From: Marichromatium bheemlicum
GTDB taxonomy: Bacteria; Pseudomonadota; Gammaproteobacteria; Chromatiales; Chromatiaceae
Direction of reading: 5' to 3'
DNA: 64,000 nucleotides
NCBI RefSeq assembly: GCF_012276755.1
Contig: NZ_JAAXKX010000002.1
Coordinates: 124,001 to 188,000 of the forward strand
Below, one piece after another: positions 38,443 through 48,399 of the stretch; positions within the stretch are counted from its first letter, which is position 1; every line of letters begins with the position of its first letter. Position numbers and translations under genes: made by a program. The notes under the pieces are model-generated. The model worked only from the letters and a program-made list of their open reading frames with translations. It searched no databases and was not told where the DNA came from.

Positions 38443-39654
38443 TCAGCGTGGCGGCGGTGCGATGCGGTCGCCGACGGCCATGGCTCGATAGGCATCGAGC
38501 ACCAGCGCGAAACTGACCCTATCGAACACACGAAACACCATCAGCACACCGGCACGCTCATAGGGCTTGAGGTAGGTGCCGCGTCCCCGGCTCATATCGG
38601 CATGCAGCGGCATCCCGTCTTCCCCGGCCGGATCGGCTCGCCAGCCATCGAAGGAGAAATCGCCGTACCAGAACTCGCTGTCGAGCGGCGAGTCATCGCG
38701 CCAGTTCCAGTCGAAGCCGCCGCGGCGTACCTGATCGCGAGCGATCTCGCCACCGATGAAGACCTCGAAGAGGTGGCCGGTCTCGATGCCGTCACGCTCC
38801 CCTTTGTTGAGGATCACCACATCGAATTGACCGATCTGCGAGACCCCCTTGAGAACCGAGAGGATGCGACCGCGCGTCCCGGCAGGGGCCGGCTCGGGAT
38901 AGAAGTTCTCGAGCGGGCGCTCCTGTTCGGCCGGAATCACCCGGTCACCGATGCCGATCTCGCGAGCCGCACGGGCGATGCGCAGCTTGGCCGGGTCACC
39001 TGGGCGCTCGAGCGCGGCGGTGGCGACGAACTCGACCTCGTACCCGAGCAGTTCATTGGTGTCAGGATCACGCAACGCCTTCCCCGGACGCACCACCTGG
39101 TAGCGGGTCGAGTCCGTGGTGTCGATCCGGCGCACGTAGATCGCATCGAAGGTACCGACGACGATGTGCTCGTCGGGAAAACCGACCACATAGGGGGCGT
39201 GCTCGACCTGGTTGGAATCGGCCACCAGCGGCTGGGTGAGGAAGGGGGCGATCGAGGCCACCGGGATCATCGGCACCGCATCCTCGAGCGAGATCGACCG
39301 CGCCTGCGGCGAGAGCTTGACCACCCGCATCCCGTCTTGGTGGCCAACGGTACGCGCGCCACCGCCTCGGGTCAGCTGCAGCTGCGGCCTGCCATCGATC
39401 TCGACCAGCTCGAGCTGGTCGCCGGGGTAGATCAGATCGGGGTCGACGATCTCGGGATTGGCGCGCCACAACGCGTGCCAGCGCCAGGGGTCGCGCAGAA
39501 AACGTCCGGCGATCTCCCACAGGGTGTCGCCAGCACGGACCACATAGCGCTCTGGGGCATCGGGGGCAAGTTCCACCTGCGCAGACACCGGTGCCGAGAG
39601 CAGACCAGCCAGCAGCAATGGTGCCAGCGTACGAAGCAAGCAGGGAACGCGCAT
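38443..39654 (-). CDS. LysM-domain envelope protein
   Basis: A 403-residue exported protein. The ATG at 39654 has GGAGG four bases upstream; a signal peptide ends near residue 26 (APVSAQ). One LysM peptidoglycan-binding domain lies at about 35-85 (YVVRAGDTLWEIAGRFLRDP, PGDQLEL). The remaining ~300 residues are beta-rich without a named catalytic motif. This protein is routinely found upstream of dprA in gammaproteobacteria; its precise role is not known. Divergent from def. Confidence 0.9.
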   Translation of the reverse strand: MRVPCLLRTLAPLLLAGLLSAPVSAQVELAPDAPERYVVRAGDTLWEIAGRFLRDPWRWHALWRANPEIVDPDLIYPGDQLELVEIDGRPQLQLTRGGGARTVGHQDGMRVVKLSPQARSISLEDAVPMIPVASIAPFLTQPLVADSNQVEHAPYVVGFPDEHIVVGTFDAIYVRRIDTTDSTRYQVVRPGKALRDPDTNELLGYEVEFVATAALERPGDPAKLRIARAAREIGIGDRVIPAEQERPLENFYPEPAPAGTRGRILSVLKGVSQIGQFDVVILNKGERDGIETGHLFEVFIGGEIARDQVRRGGFDWNWRDDSPLDSEFWYGDFSFDGWRADPAGEDGMPLHADMSRGRGTYLKPYERAGVLMVFRVFDRVSFALVLDAYRAMAVGDRIAPPPR

Positions 39655-39681
39655 GGATCCTCCGTGACGGTCGAAACGGGA

Positions 39682-39709
39682 TTCACCTGCCCCCAATACG
39701 GGGTATAGT
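39682..39709 (+). promoter_or_regulatory. Candidate promoter of the def-fmt operon
   Basis: -10 TATAGT (39704-39709) with TTCACC (39682-39687) 16 bases upstream, in the space between the divergent LysM and def genes. It would give a leader of about 55 bases. The -35 match is only moderate. Confidence 0.35.
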
Positions 39710-39772
39710 ATTGATTCCGATAGTAGCGCAGGTAGCGCGCCCCCTTCCACTCGCGGACCAAACTCGTAAACC

Positions 39773-40309
39773 ATGGCCATGCTCGAAATCCTCACCTTCC
39801 CCGATCCCCGGCTGCGCAAGGCGGCACGACCGGTCGACCAGGTCGACGCCAGCATCCGGCGGCTGATCGACGACATGCTCGAGACCATGTACGCGGCCCC
39901 CGGAATCGGCCTCGCCGCCACCCAGGTCAACGTCCACAAGCAGGTCGTGGTGATCGACATCTCCGAGAACCACGATCAGCCGCTGTGCCTGATTAACCCG
40001 GAGATCCTTGAGCGCGAAGGCGAAGAACAGATGGAAGAAGGCTGCCTGTCGGTCCCCGGCTTCTACGAGCAGGTCACCCGCGCCGAGCGGGTCCGGGTCA
40101 AGGCCCTCGATCGTGACGGCAACCCCTTCACCCTCGACGCCGAAGGCCTGCTGGCCGTCTGCATCCAGCACGAGCTTGACCACCTCGGTGGCAAACTGTT
40201 CGTCGACCACATCTCGTCGCTCAAGCGTCAGCGCATCCGCCGCAAGCTCGAGAAGGTCAACAAACGCCACCACGATGCCGCCGACACGGCGCATCAAACC
40301 GCGCTCTGA
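39773..40309 (+). CDS. def: Peptide deformylase
   Basis: Removes the formyl group from nascent N-terminal Met. The 178-residue protein has all three catalytic motifs: GIGLAATQ (44-51), EGCLSVP with metal ligand C91, and QHELDH with H133, E134 and H137. The neighbouring fmt adds the same formyl group to initiator tRNA. First gene of a long plus-strand run. Confidence 0.97.
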   Translation: MAMLEILTFPDPRLRKAARPVDQVDASIRRLIDDMLETMYAAPGIGLAATQVNVHKQVVVIDISENHDQPLCLINPEILEREGEEQMEEGCLSVPGFYEQVTRAERVRVKALDRDGNPFTLDAEGLLAVCIQHELDHLGGKLFVDHISSLKRQRIRRKLEKVNKRHHDAADTAHQTAL

Positions 40310-40365
40310 TGCCACCCTCGTCAGCAGTCCGCCCGTCCCCAACCCAGACCCAGACCGATTCATCC

Positions 40366-41304
40366 ATGCGTGCACTGCGAATCATCTTCGCCGGGACGCC
40401 CGACTTCGCCTGTCCGAGCCTCGCGGCGCTGATCGCCGCGGGCCACCAGGTGGTCGGCGTCTACACCCAGCCCGATCGCCCCGCTGGGCGCGGGCGCAAG
40501 CTCCAGGCCAGCCCGGTCAAGCAGCTCGCGCTCGACCACGGGCTCGCCGTCTACCAGCCCCAGAGCCTCAAGCGCGATGCCGAGGCACGCGCCGAGCTGG
40601 CCGCGCTCGAGGCCGACCTGATGGTGGTGGTTGCCTATGGTCTACTGCTGCCCCAGGCGGTGCTCGACGCCCCCCGACTGGGTTGTGTCAATGTCCACGC
40701 CTCGCTACTGCCACGCTGGCGCGGCGCGGCGCCGATCCAGCGCGCGGTACTCGCCGGTGACACCACCAGTGGGGTCTGCATCATGCAGATGGAGGCCGGG
40801 CTCGACACCGGCCCGGTCTATCATCGACTCGAGACCGCCGTGGCCGCCGACGAGACCGGTGGCAGCCTCCACGACCGGCTCGCCGAACTCGGCGCCCAGG
40901 CCCTACTCGAGGCCCTGCCCGGGATCGCCGACGGCAGCCGCACCCCCGCCCCCCAGGACGATGCCGCCGCGACCTATGCCCACAAGCTCACCAAGGACGA
41001 GGCCCAGATCGACTGGAGCGCCCCGGCCGCGGCGATCGAGCGTCAGGTCCGCGCCTTCGACCCCTGGCCGGTCGCCCACACCCGACTCGATGGCGAACCA
41101 CTGCGGATCTGGGCCGCTCACGCCCTGAGCACGCCGACCACGGACGGACCCGGTCGTGTCGTCGGCGCCGACAAACACGGCATCCGCGTCGCCACCGGCG
41201 ATGGTCTGCTCTGCCTCACCCGACTCCAACCATCGGGCAAGCGCCCGATGGAGGCCGCAGCCTTCATCAACGCCCGCGATCTCGAGGGTGTCCTGCTTGG
41301 CTGA
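40366..41304 (+). CDS. fmt: Methionyl-tRNA formyltransferase
   Basis: Transfers formyl from 10-formyl-THF to Met-tRNAfMet. From the ATG at 40366 (MRALRIIFAGTPDFA) the protein has 312 residues, the standard length. An earlier in-frame ATG at 40309 overlaps the def stop but adds a non-conserved leader. Motifs: VHASLLPRWRGAAPIQRA and MEAGLDTGPVY around the catalytic Asn/His/Asp. The C-terminal OB-fold domain is present. Confidence 0.95.
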   Translation: MRALRIIFAGTPDFACPSLAALIAAGHQVVGVYTQPDRPAGRGRKLQASPVKQLALDHGLAVYQPQSLKRDAEARAELAALEADLMVVVAYGLLLPQAVLDAPRLGCVNVHASLLPRWRGAAPIQRAVLAGDTTSGVCIMQMEAGLDTGPVYHRLETAVAADETGGSLHDRLAELGAQALLEALPGIADGSRTPAPQDDAAATYAHKLTKDEAQIDWSAPAAAIERQVRAFDPWPVAHTRLDGEPLRIWAAHALSTPTTDGPGRVVGADKHGIRVATGDGLLCLTRLQPSGKRPMEAAAFINARDLEGVLLG

Positions 41305-42640
41305 GCACCACCCTGCCCCCCAGACCGATGCCAGCGGCGCCCGCGCCCGTGCCGCCGCCGCCCGCGCCCTGCACCGGGTGCGCGATCGTGGTCAGTCGCT
41401 CACCCGGGTGTTACAACAGCTGCGCCCAACACCCTCGGGGCCCGATCGCGCCCTGATCCAAGAGATGGTCTACGGCGCACTGCGCACCCTGCCCCGACTC
41501 GAGGCCATCGCCGCGCGACTGTTACACCGACCACTGCCGAGGCGCGAGGGCGAACTACAGGCGTTGATCCTGATCGGGCTCTATCAGCTCACCGCGATGA
41601 AGACCCCGCCGCACGCCGCGGTCGCGGCCACGGTCGAGGCCAGCCGCCAACTCTCGCGACCGGGGAAGGCCGGGCTGGTCAACGCCCTGTTGCGCCGCTT
41701 CCTGCGCGAGCGCGAGGCCCTGCTCGCGGCGGTCGATACCGAACCACAGGTACGCTGGCCGGTGCCAGAGTGGCTGCGCGAACAACTGCGCCATGACTGG
41801 CCCGAGGACTGGGAGCAGATCATCGCCGCCAGCGATACCCGCGCACCGCTGAGCCTGCGGGTCAACCCGCTGCGCGGCACGCGTGCGGACTATCTCGCCG
41901 AGCTGGCCGCTGCGGGCATCGAGGCCTCCCCACTCGACGCCTGTCCACGGGGGCTGACCCTTGCCCGCGCCCGCCCCACCGAGCAGCTGCCCGGCTTTGC
42001 CGAGGGGCGGGTGTCGGTGCAGGACGCCGGCGCTCAACTCGCCGCCGAGTTGCTCGAGGCCGCGCCCGGGATGCGGGTGCTCGACGCCTGCGCCGCGCCC
42101 GGCGGCAAGAGCGCGGCGATCCTCGAGCGCGCCGGCGGAGAACTGGCGCTGACCGCACTCGACGTCGACGGCGAGCGACTGCAATCGGTCGCCGCGCTGC
42201 TCGACCGGCTCGGGCTGCACGCGACCCTGGTCGAGGCCGACGCCGCCCACCCCGAGGGCGACTGGGCCGCGCCCGGTTTCGAGCGTATCCTCCTCGACGT
42301 GCCCTGCTCGGCCACCGGGGTGATCCGCCGCCACCCTGACATCAAGTGGTTGCGCCGCGCCGAGGACATCGCCGCGCTCTGTGCGCAACAGCGCGCCATC
42401 CTCGAGGCGATCTGGCCACTGCTCGCCCCCGGCGGTCGGCTGCTCTATGCCACCTGCTCACTGCTCGCCGACGAGAACCATCGTCAGGTCGCCGCCTTCC
42501 TCGAACGTCACCCCGAGGCCCGCGAGTGCCCCTTGCCCGGCGACCCCGGCCGCACCCGCCCCCATGGTCGCCAGCTCCTGCCCAGTCCCGGTGGCAGCGA
42601 CGGCTTCTACTACGCCTTGCTCGAGAAACCGGCCTCATGA
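41297..42640 (+). CDS. rsmB: 16S rRNA (cytosine-967-C5)-methyltransferase RsmB
   Basis: The 447-residue protein has an N-terminal NusB-like RNA-binding domain (~15-145) and a C-terminal m5C methyltransferase domain. It has the SAM-binding motif VLDACAAPGGKSAAIL and the two catalytic cysteines in DVPCSATGVIRRHPD and YATCSLLADEN. The most likely start is a TTG at 41297, eight bases inside the end of fmt, with GAGGG upstream. The frame extends further upstream inside fmt but without homology. ATGA overlap with the next gene. Confidence 0.94.
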   Translation: MAEHHPAPQTDASGARARAAAARALHRVRDRGQSLTRVLQQLRPTPSGPDRALIQEMVYGALRTLPRLEAIAARLLHRPLPRREGELQALILIGLYQLTAMKTPPHAAVAATVEASRQLSRPGKAGLVNALLRRFLREREALLAAVDTEPQVRWPVPEWLREQLRHDWPEDWEQIIAASDTRAPLSLRVNPLRGTRADYLAELAAAGIEASPLDACPRGLTLARARPTEQLPGFAEGRVSVQDAGAQLAAELLEAAPGMRVLDACAAPGGKSAAILERAGGELALTALDVDGERLQSVAALLDRLGLHATLVEADAAHPEGDWAAPGFERILLDVPCSATGVIRRHPDIKWLRRAEDIAALCAQQRAILEAIWPLLAPGGRLLYATCSLLADENHRQVAAFLERHPEARECPLPGDPGRTRPHGRQLLPSPGGSDGFYYALLEKPAS

Positions 42641-43212
42641 GGTTCAGGCGTGCGCGCACCCGGTGGACGACGCTCATCCTCGGCGCCCTGCTCGCCTGGG
42701 TCTCGGCGGCGGCTGCGGGCGAGGAATTCCAGGTACAGCGACTCGACACCCGACTCGACGACGAGGGCGGCTACCGACTCAGCGCCGAGATCGACTATGC
42801 CTTCAGCGCCGAGGCGCTCGAGGCACTCGACAACGGCGTGCCGCTGACGGTCTTGGTCCACATCCAGGTCCGTCGCAGCGGCGCCTGGCTGTGGGAGGAC
42901 AGTCTCGCCGACCTGCAACTGCGCCGCGCCATCCGCTACAAGCCGCTCTCCGAACGCTACCAGGTCTACACCTTGCCCGACACCGAGGGGCGCAGCTTCG
43001 TCTCGCGCGAGGCGGCGCTACGCGCGCTCGGCGAACTCCTCGACATCCATCTGCTCAGTGCCGACCGGCTCGCCGCCGATAGCGATTACGAGGTGCGACT
43101 GCGCACTGCCCTGGAGATCGAGGCGCTGCCCCTGCCGCTGCGCCCGATGGCCTACCTCAAACCCGCCTGGAAGCTCTCGAGCGGGTGGACCCAATGGCCC
43201 CTGCGTCCGTGA
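42637..43212 (+). CDS. DUF4390 exported protein
   Basis: A 191-residue protein with an N-terminal signal peptide or anchor (basic MRFRRARTRW, hydrophobic to ~28 ending AAAAGEE). The predicted periplasmic beta-rich domain of the DUF4390 family includes LSAEIDYAFSAEALEALDNG and VHIQVRRSGAWLWEDSLADL. Function unknown. It is coupled to rsmB (ATGA overlap) and overlaps the start of the NtrY-like kinase, its usual neighbour, hinting at a role linked to that sensor. Confidence 0.85.
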   Translation: MRFRRARTRWTTLILGALLAWVSAAAAGEEFQVQRLDTRLDDEGGYRLSAEIDYAFSAEALEALDNGVPLTVLVHIQVRRSGAWLWEDSLADLQLRRAIRYKPLSERYQVYTLPDTEGRSFVSREAALRALGELLDIHLLSADRLAADSDYEVRLRTALEIEALPLPLRPMAYLKPAWKLSSGWTQWPLRP

Positions 43213-45404
43213 GCCGGTTACGCGGGCTCGGGCTCGGCACCCTGCCGGTGGCGATCCTGATCGCGGCGCTGTTCGTGGTATTGGTGCTGATGCGCGACTC
43301 GGTGACCAACTCCGAGGCGCTCAGTCGCGCCTTCGTGCCATTGCTCTTCGCCGTGCTCGCCGGGCTGGGGATGCTGGCACTCTTGGTCGGGTTCAACGTC
43401 GTCCGTCTGGTTCGACGCTACCGCCAGCAGGCGGCCGGATCACGACTCACGGCACGGATCGTGGCACTGTTTGCGGTGCTCTCGCTGTTGCCGGTGGGCA
43501 CCGTCTACTACTTCTCCCTGGGCTTCCTGCTGCGCGGCATCGACAGCTGGTTCGATGTCGAGATCGGTCAGGCGATGGAGGACGCCCTGGTGCTCAACCA
43601 GGCCTCGCTCGATCTCAACCAGCGGGTGCTGGCCAAGTATACCGAGCAACTGCTGGTGAGCATCGAGGACCGCTCGTCGACGGCGATCGCACTGAGCCTC
43701 GACAGCCTGCGCCGCCAGGCCGGGGCGATCGAGCTGACCGTCTATGGCGGCGGCGGTCAGGTGCTGGCCAACGCCAGCGAGGATCCGACCAAGCTGGTCC
43801 CCAACCACGCCGAGCGCGAGATCCAGCAGAGCGTGCGCGCAGGCAACAACTATGTCGGCCTCGACTCGGTGCCGGGCGCCGATCTGGTGGTGCGGGTGTT
43901 GGTCAACGACCCACTCGGACGACCGATGCAGATGCAGGCGATCTTCCCCACCTCGGCACGTATCGGCGAGCTCTCGGGGCAACTCGAAGCGGCCTACAAC
44001 CGCTACACCGAGCTGGCCTATCTGCGCAACTCGCTCAAGCTGAGTTTCTCGCTAACGCTCTCGTTGGTGCTGTTGTTCAGCCTGATGGCGGCGCTGATCG
44101 TCGCCTTCCACACCGCGCGCCGTCTGGTCGCCCCGGTGGCCGACATCGCCCGCGCCAGCCGCGCCATCGCCGAGGGCAACTACGAACAGCAGATCCCGCT
44201 ACCGCGTCACGACGACGAGCTGGCCTTCCTAGTCGCCTCCTTCAACGCCATGTCACGGCGCATCGCCCGCGCCCGTGACGAGGCCGAACGCAGCCAGCAG
44301 GCGGTCGAGACCCAGCGCAACTATCTCGAGACGGTACTCGGTCGGCTCTCCTCCGGGGTGGTGGCACTCGACGCCGAGCACCGGCTGCGCACCGCCAACC
44401 CGGCCGCGCGCGCGATCCTCGACCTCGCCATCGCCGAGACCACGACACCAGTCGATCTCGACCAGATCGCCGCGCACCATCCCTGGCTCAGCCCCTGGAC
44501 CGACACCGTACACCACCAAGTGGTGAGCGGACGCGCCTGGCGCGCCGAGGTCCGACTGCAGCGCCAGGAGGGCAGCCAGACGCTGATGTGTCGCGGCAGT
44601 CCGCTGCCCGGCGGCGACGACGAGGCACCGGGGCACGTGGTGGTGTTCGACGACATCACCTCGCTGATCACCGCCCAGCGCGAGGCGGCCTGGGGCGAGG
44701 TGGCGCGACGCCTAGCGCACGAGATCAAGAATCCACTGACCCCGATCCAGCTCTCGGCCGAGCGGCTGCGCCACAAGCTGCTGCGCAAGGCCGAGGAGGC
44801 CGACGCCCGGGTCATCGACCGCGCCACCCACACCATCATCCAGCAGGTCGAGGCGATGAAGGCGATGGTCAACGACTTCTCCGACTATGCCCGCTCACCG
44901 CAACTGCGCCCCGAACCGCTGGTGTTCGACCGCCTGGTACGAGAGGTGCTCGACCTCTACCGCAGCGCCGGTGCCGGGGCACTGGAGGTCAGGCTGGCGG
45001 CTGGCCCCCATCAGATCAACGGCGACGCACTGCGCTTGCGCCAGGTGCTGCACAACCTGATCAAGAACGCCCAGGAGGCGCTCGAGGGGCGTGCCGACGG
45101 CTGTATCCACGTCACCACCGGGGTACGTGAAGAGGCCGAACAGCAGCGCTGCTGGCTCGAGGTCAGTGACAATGGTCCGGGGTTCGAGCCCCACCTGATG
45201 GAACGACTGTTCGAACCCTATGTCACCACCAAGGCCAAGGGCACCGGACTGGGGCTGGCGATCGTCAAGAGGATAATCGAGGAACACGGCGGTATCATCG
45301 TCGTCGAAAACACAGCTTCCGGCGCCCGGATCGAGATCCGCCTACCCGTCTGGCAGCCCCCGCTCCAGGACGCCCAAGCGCGAGGAACACAGACAGAGAC
45401 ATGA
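43194..45404 (+). CDS. NtrY-like membrane sensor histidine kinase
   Basis: Sensor kinase of 736 residues (a GTG at 43185 is an alternative start). Two or three N-terminal membrane helices come first, then an extracytoplasmic part, a further membrane helix (~285-310) and HAMP (RRLVAPVADIARASRAIAEG). A PAS domain precedes the HisKA box with its phosphoacceptor His (RRLAHEIKNPLTPIQLSAER). The HATPase has NLIKNAQEAL, DNGPGF and GTGLGLAIV. It overlaps the response regulator gene by 4 bases, so the two form a pair. Confidence 0.9.
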   Translation: MAPASVSRLRGLGLGTLPVAILIAALFVVLVLMRDSVTNSEALSRAFVPLLFAVLAGLGMLALLVGFNVVRLVRRYRQQAAGSRLTARIVALFAVLSLLPVGTVYYFSLGFLLRGIDSWFDVEIGQAMEDALVLNQASLDLNQRVLAKYTEQLLVSIEDRSSTAIALSLDSLRRQAGAIELTVYGGGGQVLANASEDPTKLVPNHAEREIQQSVRAGNNYVGLDSVPGADLVVRVLVNDPLGRPMQMQAIFPTSARIGELSGQLEAAYNRYTELAYLRNSLKLSFSLTLSLVLLFSLMAALIVAFHTARRLVAPVADIARASRAIAEGNYEQQIPLPRHDDELAFLVASFNAMSRRIARARDEAERSQQAVETQRNYLETVLGRLSSGVVALDAEHRLRTANPAARAILDLAIAETTTPVDLDQIAAHHPWLSPWTDTVHHQVVSGRAWRAEVRLQRQEGSQTLMCRGSPLPGGDDEAPGHVVVFDDITSLITAQREAAWGEVARRLAHEIKNPLTPIQLSAERLRHKLLRKAEEADARVIDRATHTIIQQVEAMKAMVNDFSDYARSPQLRPEPLVFDRLVREVLDLYRSAGAGALEVRLAAGPHQINGDALRLRQVLHNLIKNAQEALEGRADGCIHVTTGVREEAEQQRCWLEVSDNGPGFEPHLMERLFEPYVTTKAKGTGLGLAIVKRIIEEHGGIIVVENTASGARIEIRLPVWQPPLQDAQARGTQTET

Positions 45405-46768
45405 GTGCAACCCATATCTTGGTCGTGGACGACGAGCCCGACATCCGCGGCCTGGTCCAGGACATTCTCGAGGACGAGGGCTATACCGTGGCCGGCGCCG
45501 AGAATGGCGAGGCGGCCCGACACGCACTACGCGACCGTCGCCCCGACCTGATCCTACTCGACATCTGGATGCCCGACCTCGACGGCATCACCCTGCTCAA
45601 GGAGTGGGCCGAAGAGGACTCCCTGCCCTGCCCGGTGATCATGATGTCCGGGCACGGCACCGTCGAGACCGCCGTCGAGGCCACCCGGCTCGGCGCCTAC
45701 GACTTCCTCGAGAAGCCGCTGTCGATGGCCAAGCTGCTGCTCACCGTCGAGCGCGCGCTCGAGGCCGACAAGCTCCATCAGGAGAACATCGGGCTCAAGC
45801 GCCGTACCCCGCTGGTGCACGAGCCGGTCGGGCGCAGCGCGGCGATGCTGCGGCTGCGCGAACAGGTCAAGCGCATCGCCCAGCACGACACCTGGGTGCT
45901 GATCACCGGTGACGCCGGCAGCGGACGCGAGACCTTCGCCCGCTATCTGCACTCGCAGAGCGCGCGGCGCGAGCGCCCCTTCGTCGATCTCAGCGTCTCC
46001 ACCCTGGCCGGCGGCAACGCCGCACGCGAGCTGTTCGGCACCGAGGAGGGCGAGCACATCCATTACGGAAGCCTGGAGAAGGCCGCCGGCGGCACCCTGT
46101 TGCTCGACGAGGTCGCCGACATGGAGCTCGACGCCCAGGCCAAGCTCCTCGGTGCGCTCGACAGCGGCTCCTTCCTGCGCATCGGCGGCAGCGAGCCGGT
46201 ACGCATCGACGTACGCATCGTCGCCGTCAGCCAGCGCAACCTCGAAGAGGAGGTCCAGGCCGGGCGCTTCCGCGAAGACCTCTTCTATCATCTCAACGTG
46301 GTGCCACTGCACATCCCGCCGCTACGTGAGCACGCCGAGGACGTCCCCGACCTGCTCAACTTCTATCTCGACTACTTCGCCACCCACGAGAAACTGCCCT
46401 ACCGGCGCTTCAGCGTCGGCGCACAGAACTTCCTGCGCAACTACACCTGGCCGGGCAACGTGCGCGAACTCAAGAACCTGGTGCAACGGGTGCTGATCCT
46501 CGGCGCGGGTGACGAGATCAGCCAGAAGGAGGTCGAGAGCGCGCTCGGTGCGCCGCCACCGGTCCAGGCCCAGGCGCTCGAGGGGCTGCTCTCCTTCGAT
46601 CAGCCCCTGCGCCAGGCGCGCGAGCAATTCGAGAAGGCCTATCTCGACTACCAGCTCGAGAAGCACGGCGGCAACGTCAGCAAGATGGCCAAGGAGGCGG
46701 GGATGGAGCGCACCCATCTCTATCGCAAGCTGCGCTCGCTCGGCATCGAGATCAAGGAACGGCGATGA
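45401..46768 (+). CDS. NtrX-like response regulator without sigma-54 contact loop
   Basis: Response regulator of 455 residues: receiver (D54 in LILLDIWMPDLDG), AAA+ domain, and Fis-type helix-turn-helix (NVSKMAKEAGMERTHLYRKL). Two departures from NtrC activators are clear. Walker A reads GDAGSGRE (170-177), with R176 where Lys is expected. After ELFG the GAFTGA loop is replaced by TEEGEHIHYGSLEKA. Walker B (TLLLDEVAD) is kept. It therefore probably binds DNA under phosphorylation control without driving sigma-54. Partner is the NtrY-like kinase upstream. Confidence 0.9.
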   Translation: MSATHILVVDDEPDIRGLVQDILEDEGYTVAGAENGEAARHALRDRRPDLILLDIWMPDLDGITLLKEWAEEDSLPCPVIMMSGHGTVETAVEATRLGAYDFLEKPLSMAKLLLTVERALEADKLHQENIGLKRRTPLVHEPVGRSAAMLRLREQVKRIAQHDTWVLITGDAGSGRETFARYLHSQSARRERPFVDLSVSTLAGGNAARELFGTEEGEHIHYGSLEKAAGGTLLLDEVADMELDAQAKLLGALDSGSFLRIGGSEPVRIDVRIVAVSQRNLEEEVQAGRFREDLFYHLNVVPLHIPPLREHAEDVPDLLNFYLDYFATHEKLPYRRFSVGAQNFLRNYTWPGNVRELKNLVQRVLILGAGDEISQKEVESALGAPPPVQAQALEGLLSFDQPLRQAREQFEKAYLDYQLEKHGGNVSKMAKEAGMERTHLYRKLRSLGIEIKERR

Positions 46769-46779
46769 GGATCGAGCGG

Positions 46780-46999
46780 CCAGCGGCCAGCGACCAGCCA
46801 CCAGTTGCCAGCCACCAGCGCTCGGCCACCAGCCGCGGCTCGGCGGCGCGCACGCCACGTCGCCAGGGACCGACAGACCGCTGGAAGCTGGAGACTGGCA
46901 GCCGGCAACTGGAAACCGGCGACTGGAAGCTGGTGACTGGAGGCTGGCGACTGGCGACTGAGCACTGGTGGCTGGAAGCTGGCAGCTGGCCACTGGCGA
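46780..46999. repeat. Inverted heptanucleotide repeat array (CCAGNNN / CTGGNNN)
   Basis: The left arm (46780-46835) is about 8 consecutive 7-base units of the form CCAGNNN. After a 45-base spacer the right arm (46881-46999) is 17 consecutive CTGGNNN units with only three departures from CTGG. The arms are of opposite polarity, so they can pair imperfectly as one long hairpin. It occupies the space between the NtrX-like gene and trkA. Seven is not a multiple of three, which argues against coding. Confidence 0.85.
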
Positions 47000-47021
47000 C
47001 CGCCCGAGGACCGATCCCGGC

Positions 47022-48395
47022 ATGAAGATCATCATCCTCGGCGCCGGCCAGGTCGGCACCTCGGTGGCGGCAAACCTGGTCAGCGAGGCCAACGACATCA
47101 CCGTCGTCGATCACAACCCGGCGCTGCTACGCGAGCTGCAGGATCGCTTCGACCTGCGCACCGTCTACGGCCACGGCGCCCACCCCGACGTGCTGGCGCG
47201 CGCTGGCGCCGAGGACGCCGACATGATCATCGCAGTGACCAACAGCGACGAGACCAACATGGTCGCCTGCCAGGTCGCCTACACCCTGTTCCACACCCCG
47301 ACCAAGATCGCTCGGGTACGCGCCCAGAGCTTCCTCGACCAACCGCGTCTGTTCGGCACCGACGCGCTGCCGATCGATGTCGCCATCAGCCCCGAGGCGC
47401 TGGTCACCGACTACATCATCCGCCTGATCGAGAACCCCGGCACCCTGCAGGTGCTCGACTTCGCCGGGGGACGCATCCGGCTGGTGGCGGTCAAGGCCTA
47501 CTACGGCGGCCCGCTGGTCGGTCAGGAGCTGCGTACCCTGCACCAGCGCATGCCCAACATCGAGGCGCGGGTGGCGGCGATCTATCGCCAGGACCGCGCC
47601 ATCCAGCCCGAGGGCGATACCGTCATCGAGGTCGACGACGAGGTCTTCTTCGTCGCCGCGCCCGAGCACATCCGCGCGGTGATGGGCGAGCTGCGCCGGC
47701 TCGACAAGACCTACCGGCGGATGATCATCGCCGGGGGCGGCAACATCGGCACCCGCCTGGCCGGCGCGCTCGAGCGCAGCTTCCGGGTCAAGATCATCGA
47801 GCGCGATCTGAAACGCTGCAAACAAGTCGCCGAGGACCTGGAGAAGACCATCGTGCTCCACGGCGACGCCGCCGATCAGGACCTGCTGCTCGAGGAGAAC
47901 ATCGAGAGCACCGACGTATTCTGCGCCCTGACCGACGACGACGAGGCCAATATCCTCTCGGCGATGCTCGCCAAGCGGCTCGGCGCGCGCAAGGTGATGG
48001 CGTTGATCAATCGCCCCTCCTACGTCGAGTTGGTACAGTCCGGGGCGATCGATGTCGCCATCTCGCCACAGCAAGCGACCATCGGCAGCCTGCTCAAGCA
48101 CGTGCGCCGTGGCGACGTGGTGATGGTGCACTCGCTGCGCCGCGGCGCAGCCGAGGCGATCGAGGCCATCGCCCACGGTGACGAGACCTCGAGCAAGGTG
48201 ATCGGGCGCAGCATCGCCGAGATCCGTCTGCCCAAGGGGGCAAGCATCGGTGCCCTGGTGCGCGGCGACCAGGTCCTCATCGCCCACCACGACACCCGGA
48301 TCCAGTCCGAGGACCACGTCATCCTCTTCCTCCAGGACAAGCGCCGCATCCCCGAGGTCGAGCGTCTGTTCCAGGTCGGCGTCACCTTCCTCTAA
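47022..48395 (+). CDS. trkA: Trk potassium uptake system, NAD-binding subunit TrkA
   Basis: Cytoplasmic regulator that gates TrkH. The 457-residue protein has two RCK units: N-terminal NAD-binding loop [14 protein letters not shown] with [12 protein letters not shown], and a second loop [12 protein letters not shown] with [10 protein letters not shown], each followed by a TrkA-C domain. The ATG at 47022 comes just after the heptad array, so the leader contains part of that repeat. trkH follows after 4 bases. Confidence 0.96.
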   Translation: MKIIILGAGQVGTSVAANLVSEANDITVVDHNPALLRELQDRFDLRTVYGHGAHPDVLARAGAEDADMIIAVTNSDETNMVACQVAYTLFHTPTKIARVRAQSFLDQPRLFGTDALPIDVAISPEALVTDYIIRLIENPGTLQVLDFAGGRIRLVAVKAYYGGPLVGQELRTLHQRMPNIEARVAAIYRQDRAIQPEGDTVIEVDDEVFFVAAPEHIRAVMGELRRLDKTYRRMIIAGGGNIGTRLAGALERSFRVKIIERDLKRCKQVAEDLEKTIVLHGDAADQDLLLEENIESTDVFCALTDDDEANILSAMLAKRLGARKVMALINRPSYVELVQSGAIDVAISPQQATIGSLLKHVRRGDVVMVHSLRRGAAEAIEAIAHGDETSSKVIGRSIAEIRLPKGASIGALVRGDQVLIAHHDTRIQSEDHVILFLQDKRRIPEVERLFQVGVTFL

Positions 48396-48399
48396 GGCT

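Noticed and set aside
43185-43193. GTG at 43185 as the NtrY-like start
   Set aside because: Possible, but the ATG three codons later has a comparable ribosome site; the choice changes only three residues.
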